Part shown: positions 30,660 to 39,139 of the stretch, piece after piece | Layout of the letters: each line of letters begins with the position of its first letter | Position numbering within the stretch: position 1 is the stretch's first letter | Assembly (NCBI RefSeq): GCF_938028735.1 | Contig: NZ_CALIMF010000030.1 | Location: 1 to 48,682, forward strand | DNA length: 48,682 bases | Direction: 5' to 3' | DNA from: an uncultured Thermanaerothrix sp. | GTDB lineage: Bacteria > Chloroflexota > Anaerolineae > Anaerolineales > Anaerolineaceae | The notes under the pieces: model-generated | Told to the model about the DNA's origin: nothing | The model's database searches: none | Seen by the model: the letters and a program-made list of their open reading frames with translations, nothing else | Made by a program: the position numbers and the translations under genes

Positions 30660-30673
30660 GTACGGGTGGGCTC

Positions 30674-30703
30674 ATTATAAACACAGCCTGGAGCAGGGGT
30701 CAA
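30674..30703 (-). promoter_or_regulatory. promoter of the L,D-transpeptidase gene
   Basis: TTGACC (30703-30698), 18-bp spacer, perfect TATAAT (30679-30674), minus strand; the ATG is 14 nt beyond the -10. Confidence 0.7.
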
Positions 30704-30838
30704 GTTGCCAATTGCATGACCCTACAAGCGGTGTCAAAGCCCCTTTCTTATCCCGCCGCTTCTCTTAAGGTGCCTTGCCCGCGCCCAAAGGAGGTAGAAT
30801 TAGAGATGCACCTATTCCTTTTATGAGGGTTTCGAAAA

Positions 30839-31963
30839 ATGAACGCTTCCCTGCCCCTCCGCACCCTGATCGAAAACTACCTAGATGAACGTAACAGCGC
30901 GCTAATCTACCAAACCTTGGCCGAGCACGAGAGTGATGAACGCCTGCGCGAGATCTATCGCCGGATGGCTGAAACCGAACTACGCCACGCCGAGACCTGG
31001 GCGGAGCGTATCCGCGCTGCCGGTGGTCAGGTGCCTTTGTTTCATCCTCCTCTGCGCACGCGCATTCTGCTCTGGCTAGCCCAGCGCTTTGGCCCGTCTC
31101 TCATCTTGCCCTCTCTGCAGGCTATGGAGCGCGGCGGCGCCAGCGGTTATATCCAGCAAGGTGCCCCAGCGGCCATGAGTCGCCAGGAACAGGGACACGC
31201 TCTCGTCCTAGGGCAACTGACTCGCCTCGCCCGTGGAGGTCTCTCGGGCAGCGCTCTGGCACAACTGGAAGGCCGCCACCGCGCCACCGGTGGTAATGCT
31301 CTGCGTGCCGCTGTCCTCGGCGCCAACGATGGTTTGGTCTCCAACCTCAGTCTGGTGATGGGTGTGGCCGGGGCAGCCTTGGATAACCGCACTGTGCTCA
31401 TCACCGGTCTGGCCGGGTTACTGGCTGGCGCCATCTCCATGGCGCTGGGCGAGTGGCTCTCAGTGCAGAGCGCTCGAGAACTTTATGGCCACCAGATCAA
31501 AATTGAGGGCGAGGAGATCAAACAAGCCCCGGAAGAAGAAATGGAAGAGTTGGCACTGATTTATGAGGCACGCGGCTTAGACCGCGCGCAGGCACAGGCG
31601 CTGGCTGCGCAAATCTTAGCCGATCCGCAGAACGCCCTGGATACCCTGGCGCGCGAGGAACTCGGCGTTGATCCCGAGGAATTGGGCGGCTCGGCTTGGG
31701 AAGCAGCGCTGACGTCGTTCGTCTTGTTCGCACTGGGCGCCATCTTCCCGGTGCTACCCTTTGCCTTTTTCAGCGGATTCAGCGCCGTCATTGCCAGCAT
31801 CCTCTTCAGCATTTTGGCGCTTTTCGGTCTGGGAGCGGTCATCACCCTCTTCACTGGACGCAGCGTGCTCTATTCTGGCTTGCGCATGGTCATCTTCGGC
31901 TTGCTGGCGGCTGCAGTGACCTTTGGTATTGGGCGGCTGATCGGCGTAGGGATTGCCGGCTAA
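30839..31963 (+). CDS. ferritin-like/VIT1 fusion (MbfA-type) iron exporter or transporter
   Basis: 374 residues from ATG 30839. Residues about 1-145 are a rubrerythrin-like four-helix domain with iron-binding Glu and ExxH motifs (NYLDERNSALIYQTLAEHES, ETELRHAETWAERI, EQGHALVLGQL). Residues about 155-374 are the VIT1/CCC1 membrane domain: LRAAVLGANDGLVSNLSLVMGVAG, LAGAISMALGEWLSVQSARELY (split), the cytosolic acidic helix pair EEEMEELALIYEARGLDRAQA, and three C-terminal helices. Similar fusions (MbfA) export iron in alpha-proteobacteria. It overlaps the der stop by four bases tail-to-tail. A TAGAAT at 30795 precedes a six-codon upstream frame at 30806; its role is unclear. Confidence 0.9.
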   Translation: MNASLPLRTLIENYLDERNSALIYQTLAEHESDERLREIYRRMAETELRHAETWAERIRAAGGQVPLFHPPLRTRILLWLAQRFGPSLILPSLQAMERGGASGYIQQGAPAAMSRQEQGHALVLGQLTRLARGGLSGSALAQLEGRHRATGGNALRAAVLGANDGLVSNLSLVMGVAGAALDNRTVLITGLAGLLAGAISMALGEWLSVQSARELYGHQIKIEGEEIKQAPEEEMEELALIYEARGLDRAQAQALAAQILADPQNALDTLAREELGVDPEELGGSAWEAALTSFVLFALGAIFPVLPFAFFSGFSAVIASILFSILALFGLGAVITLFTGRSVLYSGLRMVIFGLLAAAVTFGIGRLIGVGIAG

Positions 31964-33321
31964 CGGCGCGGCTTGAGCACCAGGCGAATCGGCGTCCCAG
32001 TAAAAGGATATTCGCGCCGAATGCAGTTTTCCAAATAGCGCAAGTAAGTAAAATGCGCCAACCTAGGATCGTTAACGTAGATTAGAAAGGTGGGCGGGTC
32101 GCTACGTACCTGGGTGCCGTAGTAGATGCGCAGGCTTTTGCCCGTGCGCGAGGTGGGAGTGTGGGCATCCTGGGCTGCCTGCAAAATACGGTTGAGATGC
32201 GCGGTGGGCAGACGTGCCAGGCGCTCTTCCTGCACCTTGAGCGCCAGCGGCAGCACCTGATCCACCCGTTGGCCGGTTTTGGCCGAAATGAACAGAATGG
32301 GCACATAATCCATGAAATTCAATTCCTGACGGATGCGCCGGGTGTATTCTTGCATGGTCTGGGAGTCTTTGGGCACCGCATCCCACTTGTTGACCAGGAC
32401 AACCACGCTTTTGTTGGCTTCCAGAATATACCCGGCGATGTGTGCATCCTGGGCGGTGATACCGGTGGTGGCATCTAGCATCAACAACGCCACATCGCAG
32501 CGTTCGATGGCGCGCAACGTGCGCAGGACGCTGTACTTCTCCACCCCCGGTTCAATGCGCCCGCGGCGACGGATACCAGCCGTGTCAATTAACACAATCC
32601 GCATCCCCTGATACTCTATTGGGGTATCAATGGCATCGCGAGTAGTCCCGGCAATTGGGCTGACGATGGCGCGCTCTTCGCCTACCAGGCGGTTAAGCAG
32701 GCTGGATTTACCCACGTTGGGCCGCCCCACAATGGCAATTTTGACCGCCTCCTCTTCTTCGGTTTCCACTGCCGGCGGGAAATGTGCCACCACTTCATCC
32801 AATAAATCCCCGATCCCCAGCCCATGCAGTGCTGAAACAGCATACGGTTCACCTAACCCCAACTCATAAAACTGCGCTGCCTGCTGGCGCAGGTTCTCGT
32901 TATCAGCCTTGTTGACCACCAAAAGCACTGGTGGATGGGGTTTTCCCTCAAGGATGCGTTGCTTGCGCCGCAGCAAATTGGCCACCTCCATATCGGCAGG
33001 GGTTACGCCACTGCTGGCATCCACCAGAAAGAGCACCACATCTGCCTCTTCGATCGCCATCTCGGCTTGTGCCCGAATCTGCTCAATATACTCCGCCGAA
33101 CCAAGCGAAAGGGGGCGCTCACCGCCCACCCGCGGGTCAATACCGCCGGTATCTACCACCAGGAAGGGGTGCCCTGTCCACTCGGCCTCGGCAATCAGAC
33201 GGTCTCGCGTGGTGCCGGGGACGCCATCCACAATCGCTAGGGGCTCACCCACCAGGCGGTTGAACAGCGTGCTCTTGCCCACATTCGGGCGACCCACCAG
33301 GGCTACCAAGGGTTTCGGCAT
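31960..33321 (-). CDS. der: ribosome biogenesis GTPase Der (EngA)
   Basis: 453 residues, ATG 33321 with GGAGGAG upstream. There are two consecutive GTPase domains: G1 GRPNVGKSTLF (about 10) with DTGG and NKAD, and G1 GRPNVGKSSLL (about 185) with DTAG and NKWD. The C-terminal KH-like domain (about 365-453) includes GKSLRIYYGTQV and FTGTPIRLVLKPR. Der acts in 50S subunit assembly and is essential in most bacteria. It is the last gene of coaE-cdaA-cdaR-der (15 bp after cdaR) and shares four bases with the convergent MbfA-like gene. Confidence 0.98.
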   Translation of the reverse strand: MPKPLVALVGRPNVGKSTLFNRLVGEPLAIVDGVPGTTRDRLIAEAEWTGHPFLVVDTGGIDPRVGGERPLSLGSAEYIEQIRAQAEMAIEEADVVLFLVDASSGVTPADMEVANLLRRKQRILEGKPHPPVLLVVNKADNENLRQQAAQFYELGLGEPYAVSALHGLGIGDLLDEVVAHFPPAVETEEEEAVKIAIVGRPNVGKSSLLNRLVGEERAIVSPIAGTTRDAIDTPIEYQGMRIVLIDTAGIRRRGRIEPGVEKYSVLRTLRAIERCDVALLMLDATTGITAQDAHIAGYILEANKSVVVLVNKWDAVPKDSQTMQEYTRRIRQELNFMDYVPILFISAKTGQRVDQVLPLALKVQEERLARLPTAHLNRILQAAQDAHTPTSRTGKSLRIYYGTQVRSDPPTFLIYVNDPRLAHFTYLRYLENCIRREYPFTGTPIRLVLKPRR

Positions 33322-33336
33322 GACATCTCCTCCATC

Positions 33337-34599
33337 TCAGGGTCGGCGAGTGGGGGTCAAGGCCGAAGCACGCCCGATCACCACCTCGACCGTCTCCGGC
33401 TGAATAGATTCTACCCGCAGATCGCTTAGCAAGACCTCAACGGTCGGCATAACCTGGTGCGTTCCAGGCGGCAGACCCTGCACGTTGACTACTACCCGTA
33501 CATCGCCCGGCTGTAATCGGTCCAGCAACGCAACCGGCCCGCTAAGGATCACCGTCAATGCCTCTGGAGATACAGTAGCCGTGTAGCCCGGCGCCAGCCC
33601 GCTAACCTCCACGCGCAGGTTAGGCAAGGTGACGCTACTCTCGATGGCCGCCACCCCAACCCGCACCAGTACCTGGATCTGATCTCCTACCACTGAGATT
33701 CCCGGCGGCAGGTTGAGCGGCACCAGGACATCCAGGTCATCTTTAGCGTTCGTGATATCCACGGGGACGGTTTCGATATAACCGGGCAAATCCGTCACAC
33801 GCTGGGGATCCTCCGAGAACACGGTAATCACCGGCGGAAAAACGGCAATATTGGTCAGGCGATAGCCACTGGCCACCTGCCCTTGCAGCACCACCTTGAC
33901 CACCACATTGCGGTAGCCAAAACGCTGACGGATGGTCACATTCACCGTCACCCGATCCGGCACCAGCGCCAGCCCACTGACCGGGTTGCCATTCGCATCT
34001 AACGCCTGGAGGGGGAGGGTACGGCTCAGGCTCTCGCTAGCCCCGTTGATATCCAACACGGCTTGCACCTCGGCCACCTTATTGACACGAGATTCCGGGC
34101 CACTTATCACCACCGTTTCCCGATTTAGCACCGGGGGCTCGGCGCTAAAACCGCCCGCAGGCGTACCATTGACCACCAGTCGGATCGGCATCTCGCGCGA
34201 TTCAAGGCGTTCTAGCGTTAGGGTCACCGTTTTGGGGGAATAAGCGACAACCCGCACTGGGCGCAGGGCAATTTGAATCTGCACTGGTACCGTATGCGTT
34301 CCGGGCGGTAGCCCGGTCAAATCCACCACCGCGCGCACGACCTGCGGCTCGCTGGTCAGGGCATTCCACAACGAGCGTGGCGCACGCAGAGTCAGAGTCA
34401 CACTGTTCAAATCTTCTGGGCTTAGGATCAGGTTGGGATCTTTGCCTACTGCGGTAATTGGAATCGGACGAGGGTAAACGGCTTCCTCATTGGGATCGTT
34501 CGCCGTTACCGCCGAGACCCACACCGCCAGCGCCAACAGAAAAGCCGTCATAAACGCCGGCACCATGCGCCAGATACGTCGTAGCCAGTTGCCAACCAT
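33337..34599 (-). CDS. cdaR: YbbR domain protein, regulator of the diadenylate cyclase
   Basis: 420 residues, ATG 34599 with AAGGAGG upstream. There is one N-terminal membrane helix (AFMTAFLLALAVWVSAV, about 14-30) followed by about four YbbR repeats of ~80 residues exposed outside. Repeat hallmarks are the VTLTLRAPRSLW, VTLTLERLESREMPIRLVVNG and VVISGPESRVNKVAEVQAVLDI segments, and LPPGTHTVPVQIQ / LPPGTHQVMPTVEV near the two ends. CdaR binds and modulates the membrane cyclase CdaA in Firmicutes. Here it follows cdaA after 3 bp, the same arrangement. The usual third gene, glmM, is replaced by der. Confidence 0.93.
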   Translation of the reverse strand: MVGNWLRRIWRMVPAFMTAFLLALAVWVSAVTANDPNEEAVYPRPIPITAVGKDPNLILSPEDLNSVTLTLRAPRSLWNALTSEPQVVRAVVDLTGLPPGTHTVPVQIQIALRPVRVVAYSPKTVTLTLERLESREMPIRLVVNGTPAGGFSAEPPVLNRETVVISGPESRVNKVAEVQAVLDINGASESLSRTLPLQALDANGNPVSGLALVPDRVTVNVTIRQRFGYRNVVVKVVLQGQVASGYRLTNIAVFPPVITVFSEDPQRVTDLPGYIETVPVDITNAKDDLDVLVPLNLPPGISVVGDQIQVLVRVGVAAIESSVTLPNLRVEVSGLAPGYTATVSPEALTVILSGPVALLDRLQPGDVRVVVNVQGLPPGTHQVMPTVEVLLSDLRVESIQPETVEVVIGRASALTPTRRP

Positions 34600-34602
34600 G
34601 GC

Positions 34603-35487
34603 TCAGTCCTCCTTGCGTGGCCGGGTGGGGGCGGGTCGCCGCGCAGCCCGAATCATATCCAGCAAGTTCCGCGAAGGCTGCACCGGCTGGTAGAACGCCA
34701 ACAGGATGTTCTCCAGGCGCTCGGCATCTAGGCGGCGGATGATGCGCCCACCATGCGCCACCGAAATCGCCCCCGTCTCTTCAGATACCACCACCGCCAC
34801 CGCGTCCGTGGCCTCTGAGGTGCCCAACGCGGCGCGATGGCGCAGACCCATCTGGCGCTCTGGCGAATGATTAAGGATACCGCTAGAGGAAAGCGGCATC
34901 ACGCAGGCGGCCGCCACAATACGTTGATCGGCGATGATCACCGCCCCATCGTGGAGCGGGGTGTTGGGGTAGAAAATTTGGAGAAGCAGTTCTGCAGTCA
35001 CCTCTGCATTGAGGGGCACCCCCGTACGGGCATACTCCTCCAGACTATCACCTCGCTGAAAGATAATTAGGGCGCCGTGCTGGCGCGCCGAAAGACGCGC
35101 ACACGCGCTTACCACTGCCCGGATGGTACGTTGCACCCCCTCAGTCGAACTCGGGGCACGCCAGAGCCAGCCCTGCGCCGAGCCCGCCCGCCCTAGGCGC
35201 TCCAATCCGCGCCGTATCTCCGGCGCAAAAATGACTGGGATCGCCAGCACCAGCATTGGCAGGGCAGTGCGAATGAGCCATGAGAAGGCCGGTAGGTCTA
35301 TCAGGCTGGTCACCAGGCTGAGCGAGACAATCAGCAAGAGCACACCCCGCATCAACACCAGGGCCTGGGTATCCCGCAGTAGCATGAGGATACCAAAAAA
35401 CACCAGGGTCACCAGAAATAGGTCAAGGGCGCTCAGCCAGTTGAAGCGCTGGAAGATGAAGAGCAGTTCACCCAAGATATCTGGCAT
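34603..35487 (-). CDS. cdaA: diadenylate cyclase (c-di-AMP synthase)
   Basis: 294 residues from ATG 35487 (MPDILGELLFIFQRFNW); a GTG six codons earlier (35505) is an alternative. Three N-terminal helices (ALDLFLVTLVFFGILMLL, LVLMRGVLLLIVSLSLVTSLI, LPMLVLAIPVIFAPEI) precede the DAC domain. Catalytic motifs are TPLHDGAVII (DGA, near residue 175) and MGLRHRAALG (RHR, near 210), with GALIIFQRGDSL at the start of the domain. It joins two ATP into cyclic di-AMP. It is co-transcribed with coaE upstream and with cdaR and der downstream. Probable receivers are the two PstA-like proteins at 8 kb. No c-di-AMP phosphodiesterase is in the window. Confidence 0.96.
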   Translation of the reverse strand: MPDILGELLFIFQRFNWLSALDLFLVTLVFFGILMLLRDTQALVLMRGVLLLIVSLSLVTSLIDLPAFSWLIRTALPMLVLAIPVIFAPEIRRGLERLGRAGSAQGWLWRAPSSTEGVQRTIRAVVSACARLSARQHGALIIFQRGDSLEEYARTGVPLNAEVTAELLLQIFYPNTPLHDGAVIIADQRIVAAACVMPLSSSGILNHSPERQMGLRHRAALGTSEATDAVAVVVSEETGAISVAHGGRIIRRLDAERLENILLAFYQPVQPSRNLLDMIRAARRPAPTRPRKED

Positions 35488-35520
35488 GGCAACCCTTTTC
35501 CTCACCCATTATCCACCGCC

Positions 35521-36696
35521 CTAAATCGGACGCAGGATGCGCTCCTGGCGCAGTTTCTTGAACAACAACACTGTTCCCGGCGGCATGGATTCGCGGGCTG
35601 CTTCCTGCCAAGCCAGGGCTTCCAACCGCTCGGGCAGGGTAGGCGTATAACCCAGTTCATGCCAAATGAGATCCTGCCGCGCCAATTCTGGCGCCACAAA
35701 AATCAATGAAGCCTCGCATTGCAAATCTTTCGAAGCGCGTTCCATCTCTTGAATTAACCGCACAAGCGCCGACTTCAAGGGCAGACCCGGTTCAAGCAGG
35801 ATATCCGTGGTGCGCGCCACCAGATTCTCAACCTGCCAGCCCATCACCCCTTGTAGGGTTTTGCCGGCCCGTAGTAGCAAGAACGCTTTTTCGCCAAACG
35901 CTGCCATGATGTCATCTGCCGTGAGGGGTGGGTTTGCCGGGCGCAGGCGATTGATCAGCGCGGCAATCTGAGCCGCATCCCGCGGGCGCCCACGCACCAC
36001 TTCCAATGTCATCTGGTCCGCGCTCACCGCTTCCGTAGCCAGGGGGCCTGCTTCAGCAACCGGCACTAGGCGCCGCCAAGCTACCACCACCTGCTTCCAG
36101 GTTTCCTCAAATGAGCCAGCATTGCGGATGATCACATCCGCGAGGGCCATCTTCTGCTCCTGGGGAGGCTGCGCGGCTATGCGTTGACGGGCTTCAGCCT
36201 CGCTTAGACCACGATTGCGCATCAGGCGTGCCAATTGTACTTCCACCGGTGCATAGACCACCCATAAACTATCACAGGCATAGTGCAGGTTGGCCTCTAC
36301 CAGTTTAATCGCCTCGATGACCACAACCGGCTGGCTGACCCGGCGAACCAGAAAATCAATAGCCTGGGACACTAAGGGATGGACAATGCGTTCCAAGCTG
36401 GCCAATGCAACCGGATCGCTAAAAACGATTTTGCCTAGGCGGCGCCGATCGATCTCCCCATCTGGGCCGAGAATATAACGCCCGAAGAGCTCCACCACCG
36501 GCTGGTACCCTGGAGCACCGCGCGCGATGGCGCGGTGTGCGAGGGCATCGGCGTCAATACCGTAGGCGCCCAAATGCTCCAGCATGCGCCGTACGACGCT
36601 TTTACCGGTGGCAATATTACCGGTCAATCCGATGACATATTTTCCAGACCACTGACTCACGGCTTTTCTCACAACCTCCCTGGGCAGCGCACCCAT
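35521..36696 (-). CDS. coaE: dephospho-CoA kinase fused to a C-terminal GNAT-like domain
   Basis: 391 residues as drawn. The start is uncertain: ATG 36696 has a poor site, while GTG codons nine and thirteen codons on follow GGGAGG. Residues about 19-215 are CoaE: P-loop YVIGLTGNIATGKSVV, the CoA-binding region YGIDADALAHRAIARGAPGY, GEIDRRRLGKIVFSDP and HPLVSQAIDF, with the lid RLMRNRGLSEAEARQRIAAQ. Bacterial CoaE normally ends near 200. Here about 165 more residues follow (LEVVRGRPRDAAQIAALINRL...FLLLRAGKTLQGVMGWQVENLVARTTDILL...HELGYTP). Their pattern resembles GNAT acetyltransferases. The kinase makes CoA by phosphorylating dephospho-CoA; the tail may bind acyl-CoA. It is first in the cdaA operon. 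Confidence 0.88.
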   Translation of the reverse strand: MGALPREVVRKAVSQWSGKYVIGLTGNIATGKSVVRRMLEHLGAYGIDADALAHRAIARGAPGYQPVVELFGRYILGPDGEIDRRRLGKIVFSDPVALASLERIVHPLVSQAIDFLVRRVSQPVVVIEAIKLVEANLHYACDSLWVVYAPVEVQLARLMRNRGLSEAEARQRIAAQPPQEQKMALADVIIRNAGSFEETWKQVVVAWRRLVPVAEAGPLATEAVSADQMTLEVVRGRPRDAAQIAALINRLRPANPPLTADDIMAAFGEKAFLLLRAGKTLQGVMGWQVENLVARTTDILLEPGLPLKSALVRLIQEMERASKDLQCEASLIFVAPELARQDLIWHELGYTPTLPERLEALAWQEAARESMPPGTVLLFKKLRQERILRPI

Positions 36697-36829
36697 GCCC
36701 TTACAGGGATGGCAACCCCACCCCGGCCCCCCTCTCCAAGCGTTTTCATGCCTGATTTTAGCCTTCCCCGCTCAGAATGTCAAAGTGAAAAATTGCCCAT
36801 TGTTAAGTGAAAGAAAGTCCAAAAACAGG

Positions 36830-36835
36830 TACAAT
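36830..36835 (+). promoter_or_regulatory. -10 element of the DDN-like gene
   Basis: TACAAT, 6 nt before the ATG at 36842; no ribosome site is present, indicating a leaderless message. The region 36760-36840 is AT-rich and non-coding. Confidence 0.5.
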
Positions 36836-36841
36836 AACTTT

Positions 36842-37450
36842 ATGATGGAGACAACCCCAAAGGCCAACTCCGTAAAGCGTAGGCCCTCCGCACTGCCGGC
36901 GCGTCTTTTGCGCCGTCTCAACGCATTGATTGTTCTATTGTGGCGGTTAGGGCTAGGCCCGTGGTTCAATTTCTGGCCCGCCCTGAGCGGACGTATTCTG
37001 ATCCTCGTCCACAGCGGACGTAAGAGCGGAAAGCGCCATTTAACCCCGCTTAATTATGCCCTGCTGAACGGGGAGATTTACTGTGTTACGGGCTTTGGTC
37101 CCACCAGTGACTGGTACCGCAATCTGCTTGCCAATCCACAGGTCGAGCTGTGGTTGCCCGATGGCTGGTGGGTAGGCCTAGCTGAGGAGATTGTCGAACC
37201 TGTCCTGCGTGAGGAAGCCCTCAAAGCCGTACGGACGTCCGGCGGCCTCATCGCGCGACTCTTCGGGGCCCCCTCTCCTCGGGAAGATGAAACGCCCCTT
37301 TCATCCCACACCGCCCCCTATCGGGTCATCCGCCTGCGTCGGGTGGCCCCGCGCACCGGAACTCACGGCCCAGGTGACCTGGCGTGGGTGTGGCCGCTGA
37401 TCACGCTGTGGGTGTGGCTTAGAGCACGCCGCGGCCGTCGCCGCGTGTGA
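36842..37450 (+). CDS. nitroreductase/deazaflavin (F420)-dependent oxidoreductase, DDN-like
   Basis: 202 residues from ATG 36842. DUF385/F420H2-reductase fold: amphipathic N-terminal helix (LNALIVLLWRLGLGPWFNF), then LSGRILILVHSGRKSGKRHLTPLNY with the flavin phosphate-binding SGRKSGK, and VTGFGPTSDWYRNLLANPQVEL. The family, including mycobacterial Ddn, uses reduced F420; some members bind FMN or heme instead. The last ~30 residues add a WVWPLITLWVWLRARRGRR membrane-like tail. The 3' end overlaps suhB by 32 bp tail-to-tail, an unusually long convergent overlap. The cofactor is inferred from family. Confidence 0.85.
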   Translation: MMETTPKANSVKRRPSALPARLLRRLNALIVLLWRLGLGPWFNFWPALSGRILILVHSGRKSGKRHLTPLNYALLNGEIYCVTGFGPTSDWYRNLLANPQVELWLPDGWWVGLAEEIVEPVLREEALKAVRTSGGLIARLFGAPSPREDETPLSSHTAPYRVIRLRRVAPRTGTHGPGDLAWVWPLITLWVWLRARRGRRRV

Positions 37451-38261
37451 TCTCGGCTGAGACGGCCTGCGAGAGGCCCTGAACGGCGCGAATCTCCGCC
37501 AACAAGTGAGGATAGAGCCGCGGGTTGGCCGCCAGCAGGCTGCACGGTGGACGCAAGGGATCCGGCTCACCGGTGAGACGCGTCACCACCACCCCTGCCT
37601 CTTCGGCAATGACCATCCCAGCGGCAATATCCCAGGGTGCCACGCCCATTTCCCAGTAACCGTCTAGTCGCCCGGCTGCTACATAGCACAGGTCCAGTGC
37701 CGCTGAGCCTAAACGGCGTACTCCCTGGCTACGACGGGCAAAATGGGCATACAGATCCAGATTGTCCGGCTCGCGCCCACTCATATCATAAGGGAAGCCC
37801 GTTACCAGCAGGCTGTGTATCAAATCTGCCGTCTCCGCTGGACGCAGAGGCCGACCGTTCAGATAGGCGCCCTGGCCACGCACCGCGTAGAAACATTCAT
37901 CCCGGCTTGGGTCCAGAACCACCCCCAGCTGGGGCACCCCGGCCTCCACATAAGCCACAGAGACGGCAAAAATGGGCAGGCCGTGGGCATAATTGACTGT
38001 GCCATCCAGGGGGTCAATGTACCAGTAGGCCGCTTCCCCTTCGCCTAGGACACCGCTCTCCTCCGTAATGATCATGTGCTCAGGAAAAGCGGCGCGGATA
38101 CGCTGAATTAGGAGCGCCTCAGAGGCGCGATCCATCTCGGTGACGGGATCGGTCAATCCCTTATAACGAACCTCATGGGCGCGGCCCAACCCCTCCAGCA
38201 GAAGGTTACCGGCCTCGCGTGCCCAGGCAATCACCTCTTCCACGTTCGGAAGCCTCGACAT
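37419..38261 (-). CDS. suhB: inositol-1-monophosphatase family phosphatase
   Basis: 280 residues, ATG 38261 with GAGG upstream. Metal-binding signatures are complete: DPVTEMDRASEALL, ITEESG (near 67), WYIDPLDGTVNYAHG (near 80) and the C-terminal GVAPWDIAAGMVIAEEAG (near 205). It has SuhB/IMPase length and uses Mg2+ to remove phosphate from inositol monophosphates or related sugar phosphates; substrate range is broad in this family. Its last ten codons overlap the DDN-like gene on the other strand. It lies 46 bp downstream of the response regulator and may be co-transcribed. Confidence 0.95.
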   Translation of the reverse strand: MSRLPNVEEVIAWAREAGNLLLEGLGRAHEVRYKGLTDPVTEMDRASEALLIQRIRAAFPEHMIITEESGVLGEGEAAYWYIDPLDGTVNYAHGLPIFAVSVAYVEAGVPQLGVVLDPSRDECFYAVRGQGAYLNGRPLRPAETADLIHSLLVTGFPYDMSGREPDNLDLYAHFARRSQGVRRLGSAALDLCYVAAGRLDGYWEMGVAPWDIAAGMVIAEEAGVVVTRLTGEPDPLRPPCSLLAANPRLYPHLLAEIRAVQGLSQAVSAEITRGDGRGVL

Positions 38262-38307
38262 GTTTTACCTCATAAAATAGTATAAGTTGGGGTGAACTGG
38301 TAGCGGA

Positions 38308-38931
38308 TCAGCGCTCCTGTTCACCCAAAATGCGGTACAGTTGATTGAGTTCGCTCTGGATTTGATCGCGGTCTTCCAAGGTACGTGTCCGCAGCAACTC
38401 AAATGCTGGGCGCTGTTCCTCAGGCAAAGTCTGGAGCAGGCGCTCGATGCGCGCAATTTGCATCTGCTTGTGACGCAATTTGTACTCTAGGCGCTCGCGG
38501 TAACCGCGGTAGAATTCCAGGTCATCCAGCGGTGGCGGTGCGATGGCCAGATCTTGGGTCAGCACCTCTGCCACGGTGAGCAAAAAGTCCTCTGTATCGA
38601 TGGGTTTTTCAATGAAGCGCACTGCCCCCAGACTCATGGCAAAGGCCTTGTCCTCCGGGGTGATATAAGTAGCGGAGATAAAAATGACCGGGATGCGCGT
38701 GGTGCGGGGATCTTTACGCAGGGTATGCACCAAGGCAAACCCATCCATCTTTGGCATGAGGATGTCGGTCACAATAAGCGCCGGATGCTCGTGAGCAATA
38801 AACTCCAACGCTGCCTGCCCGTTCTCCACCGCCACTACTGGGTAACCCTTGAAGTGCAGAGTTACCTCGAGTAACTCACGCACATTGGGATTGTCTTCGA
38901 CAATCAGAATGGGACCATAGGGGATATTCAT
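38308..38931 (-). CDS. response regulator receiver protein with C-terminal coiled coil
   Basis: 207 residues from ATG 38931 (MNIPYGPILIVEDNPNVREL). The receiver domain (about 5-125) has the acidic pair ED, the phospho-acceptor in LIVTDILMPKMDG (Asp near 55), the Thr/Ser switch in VIFISATYIT and Lys in VRFIEKPID. No DNA-binding domain follows. Residues about 140-207 are charged helical sequence (YRERLEYKLRHKQMQIARIERLLQ) predicting a coiled coil for dimerisation or partner contact. A consensus promoter ends 7 nt before the ATG, so the message is probably leaderless. No histidine kinase gene adjoins. Confidence 0.93.
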   Translation of the reverse strand: MNIPYGPILIVEDNPNVRELLEVTLHFKGYPVVAVENGQAALEFIAHEHPALIVTDILMPKMDGFALVHTLRKDPRTTRIPVIFISATYITPEDKAFAMSLGAVRFIEKPIDTEDFLLTVAEVLTQDLAIAPPPLDDLEFYRGYRERLEYKLRHKQMQIARIERLLQTLPEEQRPAFELLRTRTLEDRDQIQSELNQLYRILGEQER

Positions 38932-38938
38932 GCCATCT

Positions 38939-38967
38939 ATTCTAGCCTGCTTTGAGCACAGGAGCAA
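38939..38967 (-). promoter_or_regulatory. promoter of the response regulator gene (leaderless)
   Basis: TTGCTC (38967-38962), 17-bp spacer, TAGAAT (38944-38939), minus strand, then 7 nt to the ATG at 38931. Confidence 0.65.
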
Positions 38968-39077
38968 GCATCCTGCCGCAAATGCACCTTACAATTCTGC
39001 AATGTGAGTCCTGAGGGAGTCTTAGCCATAGGGCTCCTCAACATATTGATTACTTTTTACATCATCTTTATCTTGTC

Positions 39078-39107
39078 TTGCATAGAGCCTTATCCTTATG
39101 CGATAAT
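39078..39107 (+). promoter_or_regulatory. promoter of the GGDEF gene
   Basis: TTGCAT (39078-39083), 18-bp spacer, GATAAT (39102-39107) in an AT-rich stretch. Start is expected about 39114. A six-codon frame MDIHHC (39126-39146) overlaps the start of the main gene. Confidence 0.6.
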
Positions 39108-39139
39108 AGCAACAATAAAAACGCTATGGACATCCATCA

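Noticed and set aside
30806..30826. Six-codon upstream frame before the MbfA-like gene
   Set aside because: The -10-like TAGAAT lacks a good -35 and the frame has no distinctive codons; kept only as a remark.
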